DNA of 64,000 nucleotides, taken from contig NZ_JAMBOX010000001.1 in assembly GCF_023715785.1 (NCBI RefSeq), positions 558,001-622,000 on the forward strand. The letters run 5' to 3'. The translations under genes and the position numbers were made by a program. Shown here one piece after another: positions 53,144 through 61,373 of this stretch. Numbering within the stretch: the stretch's first letter is position 1; each line of letters opens with the position of its first letter. Source of the stretch: Neobacillus niacini (GTDB lineage Bacteria; Bacillota; Bacilli; Bacillales; Cytobacillaceae). The notes under the pieces are model-generated. The model ran no database searches. It worked only from the letters and a program-made list of their open reading frames with translations, and was not told the origin of the DNA.

Positions 53144-53168
53144 GGAAGCAGGGACGGTCCTCTGCTCC
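53144..53168. repeat. REP-like motif
   Basis: GGAAGCAGGGACGGTCCTCT, followed by GCTCC, forms an imperfect inverted repeat and shares the GGGACGGT core with the motifs near 12759 and 36612. Such motifs are common between Bacillaceae genes. Confidence 0.5.
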
Positions 53169-53235
53169 CATCTGATTATGCAAAAAATAACTTTACTTTA
53201 TTACAATTAATGCAATATAACAATCTATCATCCTC

Positions 53236-53385
53236 TCTACTATTTATGTTGGGCAAGAGCTGTCATTGCTCGCTCCGCACACACATGAAAATACTACTTA
53301 TACGGTGAAATCTGGAGACTCCTTATATTCGATCTGGATCGGAAACAGATGGTACCCCGTTTCCAACCCCTCCCTCTATTCCAAG
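53236..53385 (+). pseudogene. LysM-domain protein remnant
   Basis: One frame reads IYVGQELSLLAPHTHENT then TYTVKSGDSLYSIWIGNRWY. This is the end of one LysM repeat and the start of the next (YTVKSGDSLYSI is the LysM signature), as in spore or cell-wall hydrolases. There is no start with a ribosome site, and the motif decays after 45 residues. Confidence 0.78.
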
Positions 53386-53540
53386 ATTCCCTCGATTTTT
53401 TGAATAATCTTATCTGATAGTTGTTCTAAGTCATTCCTCATCCACATCCGCAGGTCATCCGCTCAAGAAGTGGTACCAAACGGAAGAATAATAAATATTT
53501 TTAATAACCCTCTGTCTACTGGATTCCTAATAAAAGAACT

Positions 53541-53579
53541 AAGGCACAGCTAGATTAATTCCACAAACTGTGCCCTTTT
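53541..53579 (+). terminator. Terminator-like hairpin
   Basis: AAGGCACAG and CTGTGCC pair around an 18-base loop and are followed by CTTTTA. It may have served the decayed LysM gene. Confidence 0.5.
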
Positions 53580-53625
53580 ACCGCAAAACTTCCGATTGTT
53601 CCCTACTTACTCTATAACTCTTGTT

Positions 53626-53800
53626 ATTCAATGAGGTCCCTATACCGCTGTGGTTCCCTGTCAGTGAAAAACATATAGTCGCTTCTGCTTTTCAGTAAAG
53701 ATTGATTCGTTAGTTCTACAATGATCAAATCCTCTTCATTTGAAGAAGATTCTGCTAGAATTTCCCCTTGGGCATTGACAATCTTGCTTTAGCCAAACCT
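53626..53800 (-). pseudogene. Carbon-nitrogen hydrolase (nitrilase family) C-terminal remnant
   Basis: The minus strand reads GRFG, a TAA stop, then [40 protein letters not shown] and FTDREPQRYRDLIE with a natural stop at 53626. KIVNxxGEILAE and FxxDRxPxxYxxL are the usual ends of nitrilase-family amidohydrolases. The in-frame stop and the absence of the catalytic part show it is dead. Confidence 0.72.
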
Positions 53801-53932
53801 TCCCAATTGTAACGCTACTTGATAGTTCCAGAACATCATGATTGAACATTCTAATACATCCATGGGAGACATTCTTACCGATAGAAGATGGCTTTTGCTT
53901 GGGGATTAGGAAATTCCGCCTGACGCTGCCCC

Positions 53933-54898
53933 TTATGGAATCAACAAGATTTTACCGGTACTTTTTCGGCTTTCTAAATAGCGGTGAGCTTTTTGTCCAT
54001 CTCGTAACGCAAAAGTGGTCGGCTCCGATACTTTTACTTTTCCTTCTTCTATCCATCTAAACAGCTCTTTTGATCGTGTGACTCGTTCTTCCTTAGAAGT
54101 GAGAACATTCCAAAGGTCTCCCCCCGTTAGGGTTTTTGAGGTATCCATCAACATACGGGGATCAACTGGTGCCGGATCTCCACCTGCCATTCCATAAAAT
54201 ACAACGGTACCACCGATGCGCGTAACAGCAAAACTGTCCATGAGTGTAGAGCCTATGGATTCATAAACAACATCTACTCCTTTGCCGTTCGTTTCTTCGA
54301 GAACTTTCTGCTTCCACTCATCCTTGTACTGGAAAACCAAATCCGCTCCCACTTTTTTGGCAGCTTCACCTTTTTCCTTAGAAGAGGTTAAGCCTATCAC
54401 CTTACCTCCAAGAAGCTTGACCATTTGAACAAGAAGCTGTCCGACACCTCCGGCTGCTGCGTGTACTAAGACAACATCATTATTTTTCACAGCATAGCTA
54501 TCCCTTGTAAGATAATGGGCCGTTAGCCCTTGAAGGAGTATAGATGCAGCCTCCTTAAATGAAATAGATTCTGGCAGAGGTATCAATTTTTCATATGGAA
54601 CAGCTACTAGCTCTGCATTGGCAAAGGGAACATCAGCAAAGGCAACACGATTTCCTGCGCTTATGCCTTGCACATCTGCTCCTACTTTTTCTACAATTCC
54701 GGCACCTTCATAACCTAAAATATAGGGAGGCTCCCCAGCAAGATGATAATTTCCTTTCCTTCTATAAATGTCTGCAAAATTTAGGCCAATGGCTTTCATT
54801 CTGACAAGAATTTCATCCGGACCAATGACAGGATCCATTACTTCGCCATATTCCAGGACTTCCGGACCTCCAAATGTATGAAAAACAAGTGCTTTCAT
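53933..54898 (-). CDS. Zinc-independent quinone oxidoreductase (MDR family)
   Basis: A 321-residue NADPH-dependent medium-chain reductase. The N-terminal GroES-like domain contains [20 protein letters not shown] and [17 protein letters not shown]; the nucleotide motif [20 protein letters not shown] is near residue 148. The zinc-ligand cysteines of alcohol dehydrogenases are missing, as expected for quinone reductases (QOR). The ATG at 54896-54898 follows GATGAGGAATC, a weak site. It lies alone between remnants and a lipoprotein gene; probably detoxifies quinones or enals. Confidence 0.9.
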   Translation of the reverse strand: MKALVFHTFGGPEVLEYGEVMDPVIGPDEILVRMKAIGLNFADIYRRKGNYHLAGEPPYILGYEGAGIVEKVGADVQGISAGNRVAFADVPFANAELVAVPYEKLIPLPESISFKEAASILLQGLTAHYLTRDSYAVKNNDVVLVHAAAGGVGQLLVQMVKLLGGKVIGLTSSKEKGEAAKKVGADLVFQYKDEWKQKVLEETNGKGVDVVYESIGSTLMDSFAVTRIGGTVVFYGMAGGDPAPVDPRMLMDTSKTLTGGDLWNVLTSKEERVTRSKELFRWIEEGKVKVSEPTTFALRDGQKAHRYLESRKSTGKILLIP

Positions 54899-55106
54899 AT
54901 AGATTCCTCATCTCTAGGGTTCATTAATAAATGCAATACAATGCAATACGAACATGGGGACAATACAATCTTCGAAAAAATGGAGACAGCGGTAAAAATA
55001 AAGGTCGAATCAATCACCTCTAGGTGTGATAGCGACCTGTAAAACGTAGCTGCCCATCATCAGAAACAGACAAAAAAATAAGTGACAGTCGATGTTTACC
55101 GGATTC

Positions 55107-56000
55107 TTATTTCGTGATGGTTTTCGACATAATCCCAATCTGTGCCAATGCCTCATTTACCGGCATATCCATGGAAGAAGAATCCGTGTAAAATGCATCC
55201 AGGGCTTTGATGTAAAAATCTTCATTTTCGTTGATGGTATATCCGCCTTGGGCCAAGCTGTATAAGGCATTGGATACAGCGTGGAATTTTTGGTTTTCCG
55301 TTAGCTTCACCCAATCGCTGCCACTCATCCCTTTAATGGACGTTTCCGTATCATTTTTACCATTGTTTGATGAGACTTCAGGATTTTCAGCAAGGTAAGC
55401 CGTTCTAAGAGCCCCTTTCACTTCCCCTGAGGTGGTAATAAGCGTCTGTTTCACCGTTGGCTCTGCTCCAGCCTCTTTTTCAGCAAGTGTCAGCCCTCTA
55501 TCGGTTCCGGACAGAACCTGATGTTTATCCAACGTGTCGATTAAATCCAATATCTTCTTTTCCGGCCTTTGACCTACTTCGCGATCGATCGCGACATTCG
55601 CTGACACCATAGTGAATGACCTTTTGAAAATCATGTATGTCGGGAATTCAGTATCCCCACAAAAAACATTAATCGAGCCGAAAAAGTCATACAAATCACC
55701 ATAATTTTTTGTCAATTCCTCATAAAAATCCACTAAATAGAGGTATTGTTCGCTTATTTTTTTCTCGAAAAATTGATCATTTAATGTAATCGTGAGCGTA
55801 TCGGTTCCGGAATCATCATCTTTTGAATGATTAAATTCTACGATAAATTCATTAGACTGAAGAAACTTGTCCCGTTCTTCAACAGTTGGCTTCTTATTCG
55901 TTGTTTCCTGCTCAAGTTTACTACTATCTTTTTTGGCCACGGAAGAACAGGCTGTTAATAGCAATATCATGGAGATAAATCCCAAAAGATATTTTCTCAT
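55107..56000 (-). CDS. Putative lipoprotein of unknown function
   Basis: A 297-residue lipoprotein with signal peptide and lipobox LTAC (Cys near residue 18) followed by a Ser/Lys-rich linker. The mature part has no domain I recognise; it includes FSKDDD-like acidic stretches (FNHSKDDDSGTDTLTITLND) and ends in helical sequence (MDMPVNEALAQIGIMSKTIT). The ATG at 55998-56000 follows AGGTGG. It is divergent from the ADP-ribosylglycohydrolase locus with 169 bp between starts. Likely a surface protein. Confidence 0.82.
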   Translation of the reverse strand: MRKYLLGFISMILLLTACSSVAKKDSSKLEQETTNKKPTVEERDKFLQSNEFIVEFNHSKDDDSGTDTLTITLNDQFFEKKISEQYLYLVDFYEELTKNYGDLYDFFGSINVFCGDTEFPTYMIFKRSFTMVSANVAIDREVGQRPEKKILDLIDTLDKHQVLSGTDRGLTLAEKEAGAEPTVKQTLITTSGEVKGALRTAYLAENPEVSSNNGKNDTETSIKGMSGSDWVKLTENQKFHAVSNALYSLAQGGYTINENEDFYIKALDAFYTDSSSMDMPVNEALAQIGIMSKTITK

Positions 56001-56169
56001 CTTTCCACCTACTATTGTCTAGTTATTTTCTCTATTATAAAACAATTGAATACGGACTAAGTAGCGATTAACAAACTAATAAACAATTTTGCCTTTTAAA
56101 AAAAGAGGGGGAAAGGAAAAATTTGTCGAATTTGATATCAGAAGAAAGGAAACGAAAGGGGAGTTCAAA

Positions 56170-57482
56170 ATGTTGTACGACAAGGATAGATTTATAGGCA
56201 GCCTTTTTGGGTTAGCTGTGGGAGATTGTGTCGGTGCGTCGGTAGAATTCTGCCCGCCGGGAACCTTTGAACCGGTTCATAATATGATTGGGGGCGGGCC
56301 ATTCCGTTTAGCTCCCGGTGAATGGACAGACGATACATCAATGGCATTATGCTTGGCACAAAGCATGATTGAACATAACGGGTTTAATGCCGATGACCAA
56401 ATGCAGCGTTATCTAAGCTGGTATGAAAAGGGACATTTAAGCAGCACCGGCGAATGCTTCGATATTGGTAATACTGTCCGCGAATCTCTTCATCGCTATC
56501 GGGAAAACCGGAAACCTTACAGTGGGGCTAAAAATCCATACAGTGCCGGAAATGGCTCGATTATGAGGCTCGCGCCAGTTCCTCTATTCTGGGCGTGTGA
56601 TATCGAACAAGCCATTTATTTTTCCGGCGAAAGCTCAAAAACAACCCATCAAGCCGAAGAAGCGGTTGATGCATGCCATTTTCTTGGAGCACTAATAGCC
56701 GGGGCAGCAAACGGCGTTTCAAAAGAACACCTACTATCAAAAGAATTTGTTCAGTTTGTTGAAAATAAAATAGATAGACCGCTTTCCCCCAAAATAAAAC
56801 AAGTGGCTGAAGGCTCTTATAAGCACCGGCAACCGCCACAAATCAAAGGTACCGGGTACGTGGTGGATTCATTGGAAGCCGCTCTATGGGGATTTTATCT
56901 GACAGATACTTTTAAAGAAGGTCTATTGCTGGTGGTCACCTTGGGAATGACTCTGATACAACTGGTGCGGTCTATGGCCAATTGGCAGGGGCATATTATG
57001 GCCTATCCGCGATCCCGCAGGAATGGGTGAAAAAATTAGGCCAATTGGAGTTTATTCAAAAAACGGCAAACGATATTTTTTCACTGCATTTTACCTCTCC
57101 CTACCGATTTAAAGGTACCACATCTGATTACAATGTATTTTTTAATGAACAAGACCAAACGTATAATGAGGTACAACCCTATACCCAAATAGAAGCTTTT
57201 CTTAAAGACCATTGGCAGAAAGGGTTTGTTCATGCTACCGATAAATGGAAAGTATTTTTCCCCCATAAAAATGAAACCATTCTTCTCCCTGCTGGAACCA
57301 AAATCCGCATTACATGGCATTATTTTGACTACGAAGAGGAGAATTTCCCTCAACCGCTTGGTGGGACTGCGGGGTATGAGAATTACAAACGAAAAATAAA
57401 AAGAAATGAAGCTTGGAAAAAAGCGGGGTTAAGTGGGATTAATGATCCTGGGAACGGTTCGACGGATCTACTGGCACCTTAA
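56170..57482 (+). pseudogene. ADP-ribosylglycohydrolase family gene with a single-base frameshift
   Basis: The first frame (ATG at 56170 after AAAGGGGAG) encodes FIGSLFGLAVGDCVGASVEF, GEWTDDTSMALCLAQSMIEH and NGSIMRLAPVPLF, all diagnostic of DraG/ADP-ribosylglycohydrolases. Near 56948 the frame shifts. The continuation, [20 protein letters not shown], carries the second metal-site Asp pair and is only in frame if one G is added in a GGG run. The rest ([19 protein letters not shown] onward) runs to 57482 with about 130 extra residues. Intact, the protein would have about 437 residues and reverse ADP-ribosylation. It may be a real mutation or a sequencing slip. Confidence 0.85.
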
Positions 57483-57598
57483 GAATTAACCAATGAAGAT
57501 TATAAAAGCAATAAGGGAACTGGAAAATCCCTGGATTGTGCCTGTTATCCATTGTTTCTGGTAAAATAGGAGTATTAATTAATATAGGGTGAATAGGA

Positions 57599-58357
57599 AT
57601 GCAACAACTAACATTCGAAAATATCAATACGCTTGGAATAATAGTCCATGAAAACACTCAATATAAACACTATCATTATCCTGAGATGTTAACCAGGTAT
57701 GATAGTAATTTCATTGAATTTAAAACATTGCCGACTGTAACTGAATTCAAAGAGGCTGAAAATTACCTAAGGGATTACCATCTGAAAAGGGGCCAAAAAC
57801 ACGTAAAATTTTCTTTTCCAAATAATATAAAGCCAACAGGAGAACTACTTGCTTACCTAACGGATATGAGGTATGAAATAGGTTTTCTCGAATTATATGC
57901 GATCGAACCGAAACACTTTCCTGCCGTCATAGACAACCCAGATATCGATATTCAAGTAGTAACAAATAAAAGTTTAGAAGTACTTCTTGATCTACAATAT
58001 CAGCATGATTTAAACAATGGAATTGAATTTGCGAAGCAGAAGGTTGATCTTATAAAACGTCAATTTGAAGATCAAAATATTCAGCAGGTACTAGCTTTTT
58101 ATAAGGGGTCTCCAGCTGGCTATGTAAATGTCATCATCTCAAGTGAAACAGCAGAAATTGATAGCCTAATGGTTGACGAGTTGTATCGAAAAAAAGGAAT
58201 AGCGAGCAGGTTACAAAAATTTGTAATGGAATCATTCCCTGAGAAGATGGTCATCTTAGTTGCCGATGGAGAAGATACCCCTAGAGAAATGTACAGAAAA
58301 CAAAACTATCAGTATCATGGATTTAAATATGAAGCAACTAAAATATGTCAGGATTAG
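57599..58357 (+). CDS. GNAT-family acetyltransferase
   Basis: A 252-residue GNAT protein. The N-terminal half is a degenerate GNAT-like region, and the C-terminal half (residues about 115-250) carries the acetyl-CoA loop in LYRKKGIASRLQKFVMES near residue 195 and the terminal strand YRKQNYQYHGFKYE. The ATG at 57599 follows TAGGGTGAATAGG. It ends at a strong terminator and is followed by a dispersed repeat. A truncated paralogue is at 29493. The substrate is unknown. Confidence 0.87.
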   Translation: MQQLTFENINTLGIIVHENTQYKHYHYPEMLTRYDSNFIEFKTLPTVTEFKEAENYLRDYHLKRGQKHVKFSFPNNIKPTGELLAYLTDMRYEIGFLELYAIEPKHFPAVIDNPDIDIQVVTNKSLEVLLDLQYQHDLNNGIEFAKQKVDLIKRQFEDQNIQQVLAFYKGSPAGYVNVIISSETAEIDSLMVDELYRKKGIASRLQKFVMESFPEKMVILVADGEDTPREMYRKQNYQYHGFKYEATKICQD

Positions 58358-58390
58358 TTTTTTCAATACATGACACCCTATCGATATCGT

Positions 58391-58438
58391 AAAACTAAAG
58401 GGAATCCACGGTATGCTCTGGATTCTCTTTAGTTTTTA
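58391..58438 (+). terminator. Terminator of the GNAT gene
   Basis: AAAACTAAAGGGAATCCA pairs with TGGATTCTCTTTAGTTTTT (one mismatch) around a 10-base loop, 34 bases after the stop. Confidence 0.9.
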
Positions 58439-58447
58439 TTCGATGCC

Positions 58448-58825
58448 TTTCAACAAATTGTTGCTTGAGGGCAACCTAACCAAACGATTATGTAACAAGC
58501 AGCAAAGCCTAGCCGCCATTGGATTCTTGGTTTCCATATCATAAAAATACTTGTCGACTAGCCAAACGTTTAAATGAATTCGTTTGAAACGTTGAGAACT
58601 CACCTTTTCTTGCCCAATTCATGCAAGAACTTTGCTGAAACCTGCCGGATCTATTTGGCACCTTTGAGAATGTAAAATACAATCTCTGAAATCCGACTAG
58701 TTCCTACAACATCTGCTATCACTTCCCCCAATTAAACGTTTGGCAAAAATTCCAATAAGCCTAATCTAATCAAATTAGTTTCCCTAATCTGCTAAAAAAT
58801 TTGTCAGTTAACCAAATGTTTAATT
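58448..58825 (+). repeat. Dispersed four-box repeat, copy 5 (all four boxes)
   Basis: Boxes start at 58481 (CAAACGATTA), 58563 (CAAACGTTTA), 58733 (TAAACGTTTG) and 58813 (CAAATGTTTA): spacings of 82, 170 and 80 bases, the same as copy 4 within two bases, although the sequence between boxes 2 and 3 has diverged. It begins with GGGCAACCTAACC, as in copies 4 and 6. Confidence 0.88.
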
Positions 58826-59076
58826 AGTTATCAGAGAATCGCAGCGGCTATCTCAATTGCCCTTGTCGAGATATTCCTCATTGAAGGATTTTTCAAATAA
58901 CTGTCGAATTTATTATACGTACATTCAGTTGTTAAGAAGGTGGATTTTCCGAGTAAGCGCAGGATAATTCGCATGTTGTAAATTCTAGTTAAGCAAAGAA
59001 AAGCGAATTCAGCACACATACTCTCTATCTCGTGCATACCATTTGGGAGAAATAACCCCTACAAGGAGGTAAACAT
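58826..59076. other. Intergenic stretch, no supported gene
   Basis: A minus-strand open frame (58831-59037) has no ribosome site and no family resemblance. The sequence provides the leader of the gene at 59077 with its AAGGAGG site. Confidence 0.4.
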
Positions 59077-59709
59077 ATGTGGAAAAAATTGTTGTATGGC
59101 GCATCGAAACGATTTGCGAATGACGCCTCACGTATAGTCGCAAATGAAATGAAGAAAAAAGCCCAGCAAGACAGACGCCTTACAAGCTTCGACGACCATT
59201 CGTCTGAACCGGAAAGAGCGATTTTCCTAAATCGTTTGCGGCACATCCTGCTGAACGACCAAGAAATGCTGACCGTTCTCATTGATATCATCAATGGGCT
59301 CAAAACCTGTGTAGAGCCGCCATTCAACGACGAAGGCCTTTTTGAATATAGTCAATTAATCCTGGATATCAATGAGTTGGCTTTTGAGAAAAACCAAGAG
59401 GCACACGAGATTCATGAGATGGGCATTCAGCTGAGCGAAAACACCGATGACTACACGGTAGAATATAAGAGCCTGGACGTCAGCTTGATAAATGCCGAAA
59501 TCGTCGATCTGGCCGATGAAATTTACAACCTCCTCACAGCAGAAGAAACGACGTACGACATCGGGCTCATCGAGGACCTCGACGGTTTTATTGAAAAAGC
59601 ACAAAGCTATATTGAAAAATCAACTGAGATATACGAGGAATTAACCAAGATGAACATTGTTACCATCTGGGATGCCACCAGAACAAGAACCATCGATTAC
59701 AATGACTGA
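59077..59709 (+). CDS. Hypothetical helical protein
   Basis: A 210-residue acidic, helix-rich protein with a basic amphipathic start (MWKKLLYGASKRFANDASRI). I recognise no family. Near residue 60 comes HILLNDQEMLTVLIDIINGL, and the second half is Glu/Asp-rich (EIYNLLTAEETTYDIGLIED). No membrane segment or signal peptide. The AAGGAGGTAAACAT site before the ATG is nearly perfect, so it is a real gene; a terminator follows at 59741. Base use is more GC-rich than its flanks. Confidence 0.82.
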   Translation: MWKKLLYGASKRFANDASRIVANEMKKKAQQDRRLTSFDDHSSEPERAIFLNRLRHILLNDQEMLTVLIDIINGLKTCVEPPFNDEGLFEYSQLILDINELAFEKNQEAHEIHEMGIQLSENTDDYTVEYKSLDVSLINAEIVDLADEIYNLLTAEETTYDIGLIEDLDGFIEKAQSYIEKSTEIYEELTKMNIVTIWDATRTRTIDYND

Positions 59710-59740
59710 TAAACAATTAAAGCCGTATAACAAGTGAAAT

Positions 59741-59766
59741 GCTTGGGAGAATTCCCAGGCGTTTTT
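59741..59766 (+). terminator. Terminator of the 59077 gene
   Basis: GCTTGGGA and TTCCCAGGC form a stem with one G-T pair and a short loop, followed by GTTTTTC. Confidence 0.8.
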
Positions 59767-59916
59767 CTGTGAAAATAAATATTCTTATTGGTATTAAGGA
59801 AATAGATGGTAAGCTCCCTGTCATAGAGTGGTTCAAAAGATGGCATAGATGGTAAATTTCGATGGTCGTAAACAGGCATGAGTGGTCTTCGGACGATGAC
59901 AGTTACGGAAATTCAC

Positions 59917-60192
59917 TATGCGGGTTGCTTCCGGGCAACCTAGCCAAACGATTGTTTAACTGGGCTCGAAGTTTTGCCGTTATTGGCTTTTTATTTTCCC
60001 ATATCACGAAAATGCATGTCGACCAGACAGACGTTTAAGTAAAGTGGTTTGAAATGTGGAGAAATAAACGTTTCATGCCTTTTTCATGCAAGAACTTTGG
60101 TGAATCCTGATGGATGAGGGTGCTCAATTGGAGCAGTCTCCGTGCGAACACAATTATTCGTCAGGTCCCGTCTTCATCCGCTACTGAGTATG
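59917..60192 (+). repeat. Dispersed four-box repeat, copy 6 (boxes 1 and 2, truncated before box 3)
   Basis: Boxes at 59945 (CAAACGATTG) and 60028 (CAGACGTTTA) are 83 bases apart. From about 59985 to 60187 it follows copy 4 closely (AAAGTGGTTTGAAATGTGGA, CATGCAAGAACTTTGGTGAA, TTCATCCGCTACTG). The match stops just where box 3 would begin. Confidence 0.88.
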
Positions 60193-60281
60193 AAATCACG
60201 AAAGGTATGACAGCTATACATTTAGTTGAATCAAACAAAAAAATCAAAACTATATAACACCATTCTAGGCAGTGTTAGCAA

Positions 60282-60314
60282 AATGGGAAAAGAATTCAAA
60301 ACTCTTTTCCCATT
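60282..60314. terminator. Bidirectional terminator beside the GGDEF gene
   Basis: AATGGGAAAAGA and TCTTTTCCCATT pair perfectly around nine bases. T-rich sequence follows on the plus strand (AATTTTTTC) and TTTTGC on the minus strand. It ends the minus-strand GGDEF gene and overlaps a spurious 60-residue frame. Confidence 0.85.
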
Positions 60315-60356
60315 AATTTTTTCATTATTTTTTGGATATTCTCTTATTTCGATTAT

Positions 60357-61265
60357 TCAACTTACGTTGAAAATACCCACTCTGTTTCTTCCATTCTCTT
60401 TTGCCTGATATAATGCCTTGTCAGCCTTTTCAATGAATTCCTCCGTTTCCTCTCCAGAATATGTAGCAATACCAATACTGATTGTAAAGCGAATTTGTTT
60501 ATCATTATAAATAAAATGTGATTGCTCCACAACCTCACGGATTCGTTCAGCTAATATTTTACCATGCCCTACATCAGTGTTCGGTAAAATGACGGCAAAT
60601 TCTTCACCGCCAAAGCGGACATACCCATCTGATTTTCTTACATTATGTCTAATGATATCCGATATATGTTTTAATGCCTCATCACCACATTGATGACCAA
60701 ATTGGTCATTAATTCTTTTAAAATGGTCTATATCCAGCATAATGAGAACTAAAGAGCTTCTTTCGCTTATTGGAACTGCTTTTTCCATATATAAGTCAAA
60801 ATATCTCCGATTATACAATCCAGTTAAAGAATCAATGATAGTAAGTTTTTGAACATACTTTAACAGCTTATTATTTTTTAGTATAAAATAACCAATTGTG
60901 AAGAGGATAGCTCCATTAACAATAGAACCAGCAATGAGGAGTATCAACTCAATTTTATCATGTGTTGGAACGTCCTCACTAAATTCCGCAGCATACTTCA
61001 ACAAGCTGTAAAAGAATGCTGAACCGATGATAATCTTCCATTTTGGATACATTACCATAATTAAAATGTTAGGTATTAAAAATAGGGACCACAAAAAGGT
61101 AGATAGCCTTTCGATTCCTTCTCTAAAACCACTTTCTAATGCAATGGGTAAAATCGTAAACAATATGATCAATACCCAGTAAACAAGCTTTGGCTTCAAA
61201 TTACTATTTTCTCCTTTCGGTAGCCCAGCCATCTTAGAATGTACCTTAGATCTGAGACTTTGCAT
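60357..61265 (-). CDS. Membrane diguanylate cyclase (GGDEF)
   Basis: A 302-residue protein. Residues 27-130 contain about four to five membrane segments (LVYWVLIILFTILPIALESG and following). The GGDEF domain spans residues 140-300: DSLTGLYNRRYFDLYMEKAV, then the active loop RFGGEEFAVILP with an upstream RKSD, a possible inhibitory RxxD site. It should make c-di-GMP from two GTP. The start is an ATG at 61263-61265, though the second ATG at residue 12 is possible. It is 108 bp downstream of the PAS-GGDEF gene on the same strand. Confidence 0.9.
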   Translation of the reverse strand: MQSLRSKVHSKMAGLPKGENSNLKPKLVYWVLIILFTILPIALESGFREGIERLSTFLWSLFLIPNILIMVMYPKWKIIIGSAFFYSLLKYAAEFSEDVPTHDKIELILLIAGSIVNGAILFTIGYFILKNNKLLKYVQKLTIIDSLTGLYNRRYFDLYMEKAVPISERSSLVLIMLDIDHFKRINDQFGHQCGDEALKHISDIIRHNVRKSDGYVRFGGEEFAVILPNTDVGHGKILAERIREVVEQSHFIYNDKQIRFTISIGIATYSGEETEEFIEKADKALYQAKENGRNRVGIFNVS

Positions 61266-61373
61266 CCTTATTTTTCAATAAGTTTGCCTTTATTATAAGA
61301 AAAGCACTCCACTTTGTATTTGTTTCTCTTTTTCATTCGGGGATAAAAACTCTATTACACATTAAATAAATTA

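Noticed and set aside
58831..59037. 68-residue minus-strand frame upstream of the 59077 gene
   Set aside because: No ribosome site and no recognisable motif; probably chance in an intergenic region.
60226..60408. 60-residue plus-strand frame with a hydrophobic stretch
   Set aside because: It contains a perfect terminator hairpin, overlaps the end of the GGDEF gene and has no ribosome site.
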